Shown: positions 43,824-53,202 of the stretch, one piece after another
How the letters are laid out: each line of letters starts with the position of its first letter
Numbering within the stretch: position 1 is the first letter of the stretch
NCBI GenBank assembly: GCA_002362385.1
Contig: DEUB01000067.1
Location: forward strand, 8,897 to 72,896
Direction: 5' to 3'
Source: Lachnospiraceae bacterium UBA3273
GTDB lineage: Bacteria; Bacillota; Clostridia; Lachnospirales; Lachnospiraceae
Length of the DNA: 64,000 bases
Made by a program: the position numbers and the translations under genes
Notes under the pieces: model-generated
Databases searched by the model: none
Told to the model about the DNA's origin: nothing
The model's input: only the letters and a program-made list of their open reading frames with translations

Positions 43824-44987
43824 ATGAAGGATAAGATTTGTTTTGTGGTACAAAGATACGGGTTGGAAGTAAACGGCGGGGCGGAGCTGCACTGCAGAGA
43901 GATCGCAGAGCATATGGGGGAGCAGTTCCATGTCACGGTCCTTACTTCCAGGGCAGTGGATTATATGACATGGGAGGATCGGTATGACGCCGGAGAAGAA
44001 TGTATAAACGGAGTAAGGGTCTTAAGATTTTCCGTAGAGCATCCCAGGGATAACGCCAGATTTAATAAACTGAACGGCAGGCTTATGGGCGGAAGAAGGA
44101 TTGACGAAGCGGAGTGGGTAAAGGAGCAGGGCCCTTTTGTGCCGGAGCTTACAGCCTATATCAGGGAGCATAAGGACGAGTACCGTTGCTTCATTTTTTT
44201 TACTTACCTGTATTATCCCACCGTGGAAGGCATTAAGGAGGTAAAGGAAAAAGCGATCCTTGTGCCGGACGCTCACGATGAAGTTTTTTTGAGGATGAAA
44301 ACATATAAAAATCTGTTCCGTATGCCGAAAGGCTTCTTTTTCAATACGGAAGAAGAAAGAGAGCTGGTGTTTAAAAAATTTCATCTGAAAAATGTTCCCT
44401 GTTTTGTGGGAGGGATCGGCATTGAAGTGCCGAAGAAGGCTGACGGCGGCAGATTTAAGGAGAAATACGGACTTTCCCAATATATTCTGTATGCCGGAAG
44501 GATCGATGTGGGAAAGAACTGCCATAAGCTGTTTGCCTGTTTTGATCTGTATAAAAAAAGAAATCCGGGGGATTTAAAGCTGGTACTTATGGGAAAGGAG
44601 ATCATCAATGTCCCGCAGAGGGAAGATATTGTTTCTTTGGGATTTGTCAGTGAAGAAGATAAATACGACGGTATGGCGGGAGCAAAGCTTATGGTCATGC
44701 CCTCACGGTATGAGAGCCTTTCCATTGTGGTGCTGGAATCCATGGAATTAGGCGTGCCCGTCCTGATCAACGGAGATTGCGACGTCTTAAAAGGACATTG
44801 CAAAAAGAGCAACGGAGGCTTGTATTATACGGGATACTATGAATTTGAAGGGGCATTGAATTATATGCTGACCCATGAGAAAGAGCGGATCTTAATGGGA
44901 AAAAACGGAAAAAAATACGTAAATGACAATTATTGCTGGGAAAAAGTGACGGAAAATCTTAAAAATTTAATAAATATCACTAAATAG
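43824..44987 (+). CDS. Family 4 glycosyltransferase (NQRYG subgroup, copy 3)
   Basis: 387 residues. ICFVVQRYGLEVNGGAELH, VPDAHDEVFL, YAGRIDVGKNCHKLFACF and MPSRYESLSIVVLESMELGVP with an intact E-x7-E pair. It is closest to copy 2, sharing the KGFFFNTEEE-like and VGGIGIEVP segments. Last glycosyltransferase before the second secreted block, and separated from it by a promoter. Confidence 0.9.
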   Translation: MKDKICFVVQRYGLEVNGGAELHCREIAEHMGEQFHVTVLTSRAVDYMTWEDRYDAGEECINGVRVLRFSVEHPRDNARFNKLNGRLMGGRRIDEAEWVKEQGPFVPELTAYIREHKDEYRCFIFFTYLYYPTVEGIKEVKEKAILVPDAHDEVFLRMKTYKNLFRMPKGFFFNTEEERELVFKKFHLKNVPCFVGGIGIEVPKKADGGRFKEKYGLSQYILYAGRIDVGKNCHKLFACFDLYKKRNPGDLKLVLMGKEIINVPQREDIVSLGFVSEEDKYDGMAGAKLMVMPSRYESLSIVVLESMELGVPVLINGDCDVLKGHCKKSNGGLYYTGYYEFEGALNYMLTHEKERILMGKNGKKYVNDNYCWEKVTENLKNLINITK

Positions 44988-44999
44988 CAGATATTTCCT

Positions 45000-45028
45000 T
45001 TGCAAATCAACTAGATATAGGGTATAGT
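45000..45028 (+). promoter_or_regulatory. Promoter of the second secreted-protein block
   Basis: TTGCAA (45000-45005), 17-base spacer, TATAGT (45023-45028), 46 bases before the start of the glucosaminidase gene. Confidence 0.6.
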
Positions 45029-45073
45029 TGTTGTGTATAGTGTAAAAATCGTCCAAGGATGAAGGAGGAGTTT

Positions 45074-47272
45074 ATGAAGAAAATACGTATGACGGGATTT
45101 TTGCTTGCAGCCGTGCTTTTGCTACAGAGTCCTCTGACCGTACTGGCTTCCCAGGTAAGCGGCAACGACTTAGGGCTTATGGAAGAAACAAAGGCCGGCA
45201 GCCTTAGTGAAAACGATCTGGATGATTATGACAGGGCATGTGAAGAGGTAAGGGAGTCCCTTAAGGAAATCCTTGATGACAAGCCTGTATATGTATTGCT
45301 CTATAACACGGATAAATACGGATTGAAAACGGAACCGGAAAAGAACGCGCCCGAAGCGGGAAGCGTCGGCAGCGGGGCGCAGCTTGAAATAAACGACGTG
45401 GCTTTTGATGAAGAACTGGGCGTTTTATATCTGGTAACCGCCTATGTAAACGGAAGCCCCGTTAAGGGGTATGTGGAAGGCGCTTATATCGTTACCAATG
45501 ACGCGGAGTTCAACCAATGGCAAAACGAAGAACTTGTAAAGGTAACCGGTGCGGTCTATCATTCGGAGATGTCCAATCTGGAAGCCATCTATGTGAATTT
45601 CCCAAGCGGTTACTGGGAGCCTTTGGCCGCTTTGAGTCAGAGCCACCCCAATTGGATCTTTGTTCCCTTCCATACGGGTTTGGAGTGGTCCGGGGTAGTA
45701 GCGGCACAGAGGGAGGGGGTAAGGAGCCTTGTCTACAGGACCGTGGATGATTCGTGGAAATCCAAGGATCCCGGGGATTATGACCCGGCTACGGGACAAT
45801 ATGTGCCAAAGAGCGGGGCAAACTGGTTCCGGGCTTCGGAAACGGGAGTCAGCTATTGCTTAAATCCTCTCAATTATTTAAATGAAAACAATATTTTTGC
45901 ATTCGAACAGCTTACCTATAACCAGAGCATCCACAATTCATCGGGAGTTGCGGCTATCATAGCCAATTCATGGATGAGCGGGCGCGCTTTGGAGGACGGC
46001 TCGGGCGGGCTTTATCAGGATGTGTTTGTGGAAGTCGGAAGCCGGACGGGGGTAAGCCCCTATCATCTTGCCAGCCGTGTTCTCCAGGAACAGGGCACCA
46101 GGGGAGATTCAGGACTGATCTCCGGCGCATACGGCGCATACAATTACTTTAATGTAAAAGCCAGCGGCGCAACGGATGCGGAGATACTTGCCAACGGCAT
46201 AGCCTATGCCCAGAGTCAGGGCTGGGTTACCAGATATGCGTCCATTTTAGGCGGCGCCCAGGTGGTGGGCAGCAATTATATTTCCAAGGGGCAGGACAGC
46301 CTGTATCTGCAGAAATTTGACGTGGACGCTTCCCATTACGGCCTGTATGCACACCAGTACATGCAGAATATTCAAGCTCCCATGACGGAAAGCGTTTCCG
46401 TAAGAAGGGCTTATTCCAATGCGGGGGCTCTTGACAATAATTATGTATTTAAGATTCCGGTATACCTGAATATGCCTGGCGGAGGCACCGGCGGAGGCGG
46501 CAACGTGACCCCGGGGCCGGGAGGCTATCCCGTATCGGAAGAATTCATAACCCAGCTTTATAAAAGCATCCTGGGGAGAAATCCGGATTCGGACGGGCTG
46601 GAATACTGGAAAAACAAAATGAGCACCGGCTCTACGGCTGCGGATCTTGTTATGGGTTTTTTTGACAGCCAGGAGATGAAAGACCGTAAATTGACAAACG
46701 AACAGTATCTGGAGTATGCCTATACTGCGATCTTAGGAAGAGCGCCTGAGCCGTCAGGCAAGGCTTATTGGCTCGGGGAACTTGAGGAAGGCGTTACCAG
46801 AAACTGTATCCTCGCAGGTTTTGTGGAATCCGCAGAGTTTACCAATCTGTGCAATTACTTCGGCATCAGGAAGGGTTCCATTACGAATCTGCTTCCAGCG
46901 GACAAAAACCGCGGGCAGACAAAATTTGTAGTCAGGCTGTACCGGAACATTTTCAACAGGGAAGCCGACGAGTGGGGCTTGAACGACTGGACATACAGGC
47001 TTCAGAACGGCCTTTCTGCATGCGATATTTTAGAGGGCTTTATCTACAGCGAAGAGTTTAGGATCAATGATTTTACCAATGAGCAGTATGTGGAGATCCT
47101 TTATAGGACCCTTTTGGGCAGAAAATCGGACGCTGCGGGCAAAGCGGACTGGGTAGCGCGCTTAAACAGCGGCCAGAGCAGAAGCCAGATCCTTGCAGGC
47201 TTTGCTTATTCGCCCGAGTTCAATGCGCTGTGTCAGGAATATGGGGTTAAGGTAGGTACTTTAAAACGATGA
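45074..47272 (+). CDS. Secreted endo-beta-N-acetylglucosaminidase with DUF4214-like array
   Basis: 732 residues from ATG 45074, since AAGGAGGAG lies right before it and inside a longer frame. Signal peptide ends near VLAS (26); VSGND (28-32) and LSEND (44-48) follow. An SH3-like region (about 75-145) precedes a GH73-type glucosaminidase domain at about 165-465 (LNPLNYLNENNIFAFEQL, GVSPYHLASRVLQEQG, GAYGAYNYFNV), which cuts between GlcNAc and MurNAc. A glycine/proline linker leads to four DUF4214-like repeats (about 490-732). With the amidase it covers two peptidoglycan bond types. Confidence 0.87.
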   Translation: MKKIRMTGFLLAAVLLLQSPLTVLASQVSGNDLGLMEETKAGSLSENDLDDYDRACEEVRESLKEILDDKPVYVLLYNTDKYGLKTEPEKNAPEAGSVGSGAQLEINDVAFDEELGVLYLVTAYVNGSPVKGYVEGAYIVTNDAEFNQWQNEELVKVTGAVYHSEMSNLEAIYVNFPSGYWEPLAALSQSHPNWIFVPFHTGLEWSGVVAAQREGVRSLVYRTVDDSWKSKDPGDYDPATGQYVPKSGANWFRASETGVSYCLNPLNYLNENNIFAFEQLTYNQSIHNSSGVAAIIANSWMSGRALEDGSGGLYQDVFVEVGSRTGVSPYHLASRVLQEQGTRGDSGLISGAYGAYNYFNVKASGATDAEILANGIAYAQSQGWVTRYASILGGAQVVGSNYISKGQDSLYLQKFDVDASHYGLYAHQYMQNIQAPMTESVSVRRAYSNAGALDNNYVFKIPVYLNMPGGGTGGGGNVTPGPGGYPVSEEFITQLYKSILGRNPDSDGLEYWKNKMSTGSTAADLVMGFFDSQEMKDRKLTNEQYLEYAYTAILGRAPEPSGKAYWLGELEEGVTRNCILAGFVESAEFTNLCNYFGIRKGSITNLLPADKNRGQTKFVVRLYRNIFNREADEWGLNDWTYRLQNGLSACDILEGFIYSEEFRINDFTNEQYVEILYRTLLGRKSDAAGKADWVARLNSGQSRSQILAGFAYSPEFNALCQEYGVKVGTLKR

Positions 47273-49434
47273 AAAGATCAAAGTGTTTCAGACAAATAGC
47301 GGTGGCAATTTTAATTGCCACCCTTTTGTGCGATAAGGGAATCATATATATCAATGCGGCGGGACTCGGTTCCATGGTACCCGCGGGAAGTGTTTCTTCA
47401 AATGATATGCAAAATGAATACGGTCCGGAGAACGGCCGGAAAACAGAGGGCACGGACCTTACGGCAGACGCCGGGGGCGAGGAAACGACGGATGGTCTGG
47501 AAGAGGGGGTGGATTATGCCTCCGGGGAAGTCATTCTGGTTTTGGAGGACGGAGGTTATGCCGCTCTTGCCATGGAAGGCATAGATGAAGAGGTTTCCGG
47601 GGATGATGAAACACAGTTCGTCGTTGTGGATTTAGAGGAAGATGTGAGCGTGGAGGAAGCAGTGGATTACTATTCCGGGCTTCCGGGCATAGCTTACGCC
47701 CAGCCCAACTATATCTATGAATTTGAGGATGATAAGCTGTGGGAGGAAGCGGTCAACGATCCCCGGTATGCCGAGCAATGGTATCTGGATTATTTAAATA
47801 TGGAAGAGGCGTGGCGCCTTATGGATTCCGTGCCCTGCAGTCCGGTAAAGGTAGCCGTCATAGACAGCGGCATCGACCTGTACCACGAGGATTTAAATGC
47901 CAATGTGGACCCGGCTTCCTGCGTCAATTCCGTTACGACCGCTTACCCTAAGATCGATAATGATTATTCCGCAAACGGCCACGGGACCCATATAGCAGGG
48001 ATCGTAGGCGCCGTTACGGGAAACGGGCAGGGCGTTGCGGGCGTTGCGGGCAATTATGCAAAAATTTCGGCCATCCAGTGCCATGACGGAAATAAGATGC
48101 TTTCCTCTTATGTGGTAAACGCCATTCAATATGCCGTTATGACGGATGCGGACATTATAAATTTAAGCATGGGCACCAGCCAGTCAGATCCTCTTTTGGA
48201 AAATGCCATGCAAAAGGCCTATGATGCGGGAATTCTCATTGTTTGCTCCGCCGGAAACGACGGAACGGACAGGACCCACTATCCGTCTGCGTACAGCTCG
48301 GGGATCGGCGTGATCGCCACGGGAAAAAACGGGCAGAAGCGCAGCGATGCAAATTATGGGACGGATAATTTCATTTCCGCCCCCGGCGATCAGATATTAA
48401 ACACTCTTCCAAACGGGCGTTACGGATATCTGGGAGGTTCATCCATGAGCGCAGGGGTGGTTTCAGGGGTTGCGGCGGCCATGCTTTCCGTAAATCCTTC
48501 CCTGTCTGTAGAAGAAGTGAAACAGATACTGGCGGAAACGGCTGTGGACACGTATTCTCCCGGATTTGACGCTTATTCGGGCTGGGGGATCGTTTCGGCG
48601 GACAAGGCCGTAAAAACGGCCATCGAGATGCGTTACGGCCAAGTGCCTCCGGAACCGGAGGAGCCGGAAGAACCGGAGATACAGGATAAACTGCCGGATT
48701 CGCCGGAAAGCTTTGTGAGAAGGCTTTACCGTTACTGCCTTGGCAGGGAGGCTGACGAGGACGGGCTTATGGATTGGACGAACAGGCTCTCTTCCGGCAG
48801 GGAAAACGGCGGAGAAGTGGCGGCAGGGTTTTTATTCAGCTCTGAATTCAAGGCCTTTAACCTAAGCAACGAACAATATGTAGAGGTTTTATACAGATTG
48901 TTTTTGGCCCGTAAGCCTGACGAGGGCGGGAAGGCCGACTGGGTTGCGAAGCTTAATAACGGCATGTCCAGGGAATATGTCATGAACGGCTTCAGCGCAT
49001 CCCCCGAATTTCAGATGATCTGCGAGGGCTGCGGCATTCATCCGGGGACCGTGCCCCTTACCCAGATGCGGGACCAAAATGAGCAGGCGACGGCGTTTAT
49101 CGTAAGAATGTATGAAAAGGCTTTGGGCAGATCCTTTGATGAAGAGGGCCTGAACGACTGGTGCCAAAGGCTGCTTGGCGGCAGCTGGACGCCTTACCGG
49201 ATAGCGACGGAGGGATTTTTTCATTCTCCGGAGTTTCTGATGAAAAATACCACTGACGAAGAATTTGTAAAGATTTTGTACAGGACGTTTTTAAACAGGG
49301 AATATGACGAAGCCGGACTTGCCTACTGGCTTAACAGGTTAAGCCGGGGAGAGAGCAGGGACAGAGTGATAGCGGGCTTTTCCGATTCCCGGGAATTTGC
49401 CGATTTTATGGCAAAATATGGACTGGCACGTTAA
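47269..49434 (+). CDS. Secreted subtilisin-family (S8) protease with DUF4214-like array
   Basis: 721 residues; ATGA overlap with the previous stop. N-terminal hydrophobic signal, VSSND (42-46), then an inhibitor-I9-like propeptide region ending VDYYSGLPGIAYAQPNYIYE. The catalytic triad is D199 (AVIDSG), H238 (GHGTHIAG) and S392 (GSSMSAG), with the oxyanion asparagine in CSAGNDG. A proline/glutamate linker (about 462-478) leads to four DUF4214-like repeats (481-721). It is the only protease in the block and could process its seven neighbours. Confidence 0.9.
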   Translation: MKRSKCFRQIAVAILIATLLCDKGIIYINAAGLGSMVPAGSVSSNDMQNEYGPENGRKTEGTDLTADAGGEETTDGLEEGVDYASGEVILVLEDGGYAALAMEGIDEEVSGDDETQFVVVDLEEDVSVEEAVDYYSGLPGIAYAQPNYIYEFEDDKLWEEAVNDPRYAEQWYLDYLNMEEAWRLMDSVPCSPVKVAVIDSGIDLYHEDLNANVDPASCVNSVTTAYPKIDNDYSANGHGTHIAGIVGAVTGNGQGVAGVAGNYAKISAIQCHDGNKMLSSYVVNAIQYAVMTDADIINLSMGTSQSDPLLENAMQKAYDAGILIVCSAGNDGTDRTHYPSAYSSGIGVIATGKNGQKRSDANYGTDNFISAPGDQILNTLPNGRYGYLGGSSMSAGVVSGVAAAMLSVNPSLSVEEVKQILAETAVDTYSPGFDAYSGWGIVSADKAVKTAIEMRYGQVPPEPEEPEEPEIQDKLPDSPESFVRRLYRYCLGREADEDGLMDWTNRLSSGRENGGEVAAGFLFSSEFKAFNLSNEQYVEVLYRLFLARKPDEGGKADWVAKLNNGMSREYVMNGFSASPEFQMICEGCGIHPGTVPLTQMRDQNEQATAFIVRMYEKALGRSFDEEGLNDWCQRLLGGSWTPYRIATEGFFHSPEFLMKNTTDEEFVKILYRTFLNREYDEAGLAYWLNRLSRGESRDRVIAGFSDSREFADFMAKYGLAR

Positions 49435-49447
49435 AAAGGAGTATAAT
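49419..49447 (+). promoter_or_regulatory. Candidate internal promoter before the first CAP gene
   Basis: TGGACT (49419-49424), 17-base spacer, TATAAT (49442-49447). It overlaps the end of the protease gene and would start transcription about 30 bases before the CAP gene start. Confidence 0.45.
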
Positions 49448-49482
49448 AGTTGCGGTAATTGCTTTGGAAGAGGGGATGTACG

Positions 49483-51561
49483 ATGAAGAAAAGATATATA
49501 GCGGGTATTTTGGCGGCGTTCATAGCTGCCGGGGCTCTTTTAACGCCGGTTTCCGTAAATGCCGGGGAATTCGCTTTTACGGCTGAAGGTTTTAATACGG
49601 AAGACTTTGATGTAAGCGGCTTTGACCTGAACGGTTTTGATCCGGACAGCCTTGATACGGATGGGATTAAAACGGGAGAGGGAGTCGTTGACAGATCCTA
49701 TGAGGACGAAAACAGACCCCCTGAGGAGAGAAAAGCCGGACAGGAAGCGGATGTATCCGCAAACGTTTTATCCGAAAATGACCTTTCCTTACAGGAAGAA
49801 AGCGTTTTTTCCTACAGCGGGGCTTTGGAGGCGCCCAAGCCTTCCAAGACTTCCATAACCAATGCGGTCTATTATGTTTACGGAAAACGGGACTATCCTC
49901 TTCTCGATGTAAGACCCAACACTGCTCCCCCCTATTCTTTGGGGCAGGTATCGGCAGCGCACAGGCAGAAGGCTTTGGACAGCGTAAACCTTATGAGGAT
50001 GATAGGAGGACTGCCCAGAGTATATATTCATGATTTTTACAATGAGCTGACCCAGTATGGCGCAGTGGTTCTTGCGGCAAATGATTCCCTTACCCATACC
50101 CCTCCAAGGCCTGCAGGGATGGATGATACCTTTTACGAAAACGGATATGCGGCTACCAGCCAGAGCAATATCGCTTACGGCTGGGTATCGGGCATGGATT
50201 CTTATTTCAATATGCCAAGATTTACATTGGGTTACATGGATGATTCGGGCGCTAACAACGTGCCGGTGGTAGGTCACAGACGGTGGATCTTAAATCCCCC
50301 TATGCTGTATACGGGATTCGGATTTGCCTTAAACGGCAGGAACGCGGCTTACTCGGCCATGTATGCTTTTAACAGAAACGGGACAACGCCGGATTACGAC
50401 TTTATCTCATGGCCGGCATCGGGCAATTTTCCTTCCGAGTTCGGAAACATGGAGATGCCCTGGCATGTGACCTTAAATCCTGCCAAATTTGATATTTCCA
50501 GGATGAACACGGGCAATGTAGAGGTTACCGTAACGGCGCCGGACGGCAGAAAACAGACGATCAACGCTTCAAATACGGCGGGAAATGTGGGAGATAAGAA
50601 TCAGGCCTATTTTAACATTGATAAAGAGGGCTACGGTATTGCCAACGCCATCATATTCAGGCCGGGAACGGGCGTATTCGGTGGCGATGATTTAAGGGGC
50701 ATTTACAATGTAACGGTCAGCGGTCTGTATACAAGGAACGGGGCGCCGGCAAAGGTTTCCTACAATATTGATTTTTTCAGCGCCACTTACTATATGGGCG
50801 GCAGTGATAATGAAGCTGTTAATGATAAAGGGATCAACGGGTTTATCGAAAGACTCTACACCCTCTGCTTTGGCAGGGAAGCTGATGACGACGGCTTTAT
50901 TTACTGGAGGAATGCACTGATAGATAAGTCCAAATCGGGAGCTGTGGTGGCTCACGGATTCTTCTTAAGCGACGAGATGAAGCTCCGGAATTTGAGCGAT
51001 GATGCTTTTGTGGAGCTTTTGTACCGGGTTATGATGGACAGGGCTTCCGATCCTTCAGGCAAGGCGTATTGGCTGGAGCGTCTTTCGGGAGGCGTATCCA
51101 GAGAGGGCGTTTTTAAAGGCTTTGCCGAGTCGGCGGAGTTTACCAATATCTGCGCTTCCTACGGAATAGACAGAGGATCCGCTCCGGTAAGTCAGGGAAG
51201 AGACAGAAATACGGGGCTTACCATGTTTGTATCCAGGCTTTATACAAAGGCTTTGGGACGGCCTTATGACATAAGCGGATTAAACGACTGGTGCAGCAGG
51301 ATCCTTAACGGTTCCTGGAGCCTTACGGATGCGGCAACTACGGGATTTTTCCATTCCCCGGAGTTTTTAAATAAAAAGTTAAGCAACGAAGAGTACGTGA
51401 AGGTCCTGTACCGCACCTTTTTGGGAAGGGAATACGATAAACCGGGACTTAATGACTGGGTAAACCAATTGAATTCCGGACAGAAATCCAGGGATGAGGT
51501 TTTAAGAGGCTTTTCAGGCTCCAGGGAATTTGCCGATATCATGAGGCAGTACGGATTATAG
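49483..51561 (+). CDS. Secreted CAP-domain protein with DUF4214-like array, paralog 1
   Basis: 692 residues from ATG 49483 (AGAGGGG upstream). Signal peptide ends near VNAG (28). A DFDVSGFDLNGFD-type aspartate-rich stretch follows, then LSEND at 96-100. The CAP (SCP/PR-1) domain spans about 165-300: VNLMRMIGGLPRVYI, ANDSLTHTPP, QSNIAYGW and VPVVGHRRWILNP. A beta-sandwich-like part follows, and residues about 454-692 are the four-repeat tail. The CAP family has varied roles, often without a known reaction; a histidine in the cavity (SLTH) is kept here. Paralog at 53203-55224. Confidence 0.83.
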   Translation: MKKRYIAGILAAFIAAGALLTPVSVNAGEFAFTAEGFNTEDFDVSGFDLNGFDPDSLDTDGIKTGEGVVDRSYEDENRPPEERKAGQEADVSANVLSENDLSLQEESVFSYSGALEAPKPSKTSITNAVYYVYGKRDYPLLDVRPNTAPPYSLGQVSAAHRQKALDSVNLMRMIGGLPRVYIHDFYNELTQYGAVVLAANDSLTHTPPRPAGMDDTFYENGYAATSQSNIAYGWVSGMDSYFNMPRFTLGYMDDSGANNVPVVGHRRWILNPPMLYTGFGFALNGRNAAYSAMYAFNRNGTTPDYDFISWPASGNFPSEFGNMEMPWHVTLNPAKFDISRMNTGNVEVTVTAPDGRKQTINASNTAGNVGDKNQAYFNIDKEGYGIANAIIFRPGTGVFGGDDLRGIYNVTVSGLYTRNGAPAKVSYNIDFFSATYYMGGSDNEAVNDKGINGFIERLYTLCFGREADDDGFIYWRNALIDKSKSGAVVAHGFFLSDEMKLRNLSDDAFVELLYRVMMDRASDPSGKAYWLERLSGGVSREGVFKGFAESAEFTNICASYGIDRGSAPVSQGRDRNTGLTMFVSRLYTKALGRPYDISGLNDWCSRILNGSWSLTDAATTGFFHSPEFLNKKLSNEEYVKVLYRTFLGREYDKPGLNDWVNQLNSGQKSRDEVLRGFSGSREFADIMRQYGL

Positions 51562-51578
51562 GATAGGGAAGTTTTACA

Positions 51579-53162
51579 ATGAAGAAAAAAGTGATTTTGC
51601 TGCTTTCGGCATTTCTGCTGACAGCGGCTATGACGGTTCAAAATACAGATGCGGCCGCGGTTTCCGAAAACGGGTTTACGCCACAGGAAGCAGGGCAGGA
51701 AGAAACAGAAGGAGCAGATGAGGCAAAGGGAGCGGATCAAGCGCTCAGCCCGTATGTGGAGTGCCTCGACGGGGCTTTATATAATATCTTTGATCCCGTG
51801 ATGGGGGAGGAAAGCGCATCCCGTATCAGATACCTGTTTTTAGGGGACAGCACTGTCTGCGGCTATAAGGATGGCAGCGGAAATGATATCTACTCTTATG
51901 TGCATTTTTTTCAGCAGAGGCGCAGCGCCGATGTGACAAACGCATCCATCGGAGGAGCCGCTTATTCAAGCCGCTGGGGGTATAATATCAACTATGAGCT
52001 GGATCAGGTCGATATTTCCGCCTATGACGTGGCGTTTTTTCAGTTCGGAGTCAATGATTTCGCCAGGGCGTATCCTTTGGGAAGAGTGGATTCCACAAAT
52101 ACTTACGAGGTATGCGGCGCCATGAATACGGCCATAAAGAGACTGCGGGATAAGGGCGTTACGTGCTATTGCATTCTGCCGTTTTATTACAGGTCCCAGT
52201 TTGACCCTATTAAAAATGAAAACGGACAGACCTTTGAACAATATCTGGATGCCATAAAAAAGGTATGTGAAAGAAATCAGGTTACCATGATAGATTTTAA
52301 TACGGCCTTTGGAATAGACGGCAGTAATTTCTGGGACTACTATATCGATAACGTGCACCCGGGAGGAGTCCTCCAGCAGCGTGCGGGAATATATCTGGAC
52401 GAGTATATGAAGGTTTATGACGATGTTACCCAGATAGAAGCCTTTGTGGACAGGCTGTACAATCTCTGTCTAAAAAGACAGCCTGACGAAACGGGAATGC
52501 GCGATTGGAGGGAGGCCCTTATAAACAGGGATAAGTCCGGAGCCGAGGTCGCTCATGGATTTTTCTTCAGCGATGAAATGAAAAACCGCGGTTTAAGCGA
52601 CGAGGAATTTGTAGAGTTGTTATACCGGGTCATGATGGACCGGGAATATGACGAAAGCGGCAGGGAATACTGGGTAGGCCGTCTTTTAGCGGGCGTATCC
52701 AGAGAGGGCGTTTATAAAGGCTTTGCCGAGTCGGCGGAATTTACGGAAATTTGCGGCGCTTACGGTATTGAACGGGGCAGCGTGACTGTCAGTGAGAACA
52801 GGGATATCAATACGGGGCTTACCATGTTTGTTTCCAGGCTGTATACAAAAGCTCTGGGAAGAGATTACGACGTGGCCGGGTTGAACGACTGGTGCGGACG
52901 GATCTTAAATAATACATGGAGCGTTACGGATGTGTCCACGAAGGGTTTCTTTGAATCCCCGGAGTTTTTAAACAAGGAACTGGACGATGAGGAATATGTC
53001 AAGGTACTTTACGAAACCTTCCTCGGAAGGGAATATGATGAATGGGGCCTTTCGGACTGGACGGATAAGCTGAAAAAGGGAGAAATGTCCAGGGATGAGG
53101 TCTTGCGGGGATTTTCCTATTCTGCGGAATTTGCCGCCATCATGAAGGAGTATGGCTTGTAA
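51579..53162 (+). CDS. Secreted SGNH/GDSL hydrolase with DUF4214-like array
   Basis: 527 residues. Signal peptide ends near TDAA (26) with VSENG at 28-32. The SGNH esterase domain (about 85-280) shows all four blocks: FLGDSTVCG (nucleophile serine), the SIGGAA glycine, FGVNDF (oxyanion asparagine) and DNVHPGG (catalytic histidine). Residues about 286-527 are the DUF4214-like array. Such enzymes remove acyl groups, for example acetyl from glycans. An acetyltransferase gene (57321) lies nearby, so removal or editing of glycan O-acetyl groups outside the cell is a plausible role. Confidence 0.87.
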   Translation: MKKKVILLLSAFLLTAAMTVQNTDAAAVSENGFTPQEAGQEETEGADEAKGADQALSPYVECLDGALYNIFDPVMGEESASRIRYLFLGDSTVCGYKDGSGNDIYSYVHFFQQRRSADVTNASIGGAAYSSRWGYNINYELDQVDISAYDVAFFQFGVNDFARAYPLGRVDSTNTYEVCGAMNTAIKRLRDKGVTCYCILPFYYRSQFDPIKNENGQTFEQYLDAIKKVCERNQVTMIDFNTAFGIDGSNFWDYYIDNVHPGGVLQQRAGIYLDEYMKVYDDVTQIEAFVDRLYNLCLKRQPDETGMRDWREALINRDKSGAEVAHGFFFSDEMKNRGLSDEEFVELLYRVMMDREYDESGREYWVGRLLAGVSREGVYKGFAESAEFTEICGAYGIERGSVTVSENRDINTGLTMFVSRLYTKALGRDYDVAGLNDWCGRILNNTWSVTDVSTKGFFESPEFLNKELDDEEYVKVLYETFLGREYDEWGLSDWTDKLKKGEMSRDEVLRGFSYSAEFAAIMKEYGL

Positions 53163-53202
53163 GAGAAAAACAGATTATCAAAATGAATGGAGGAATGTTG
53201 AA

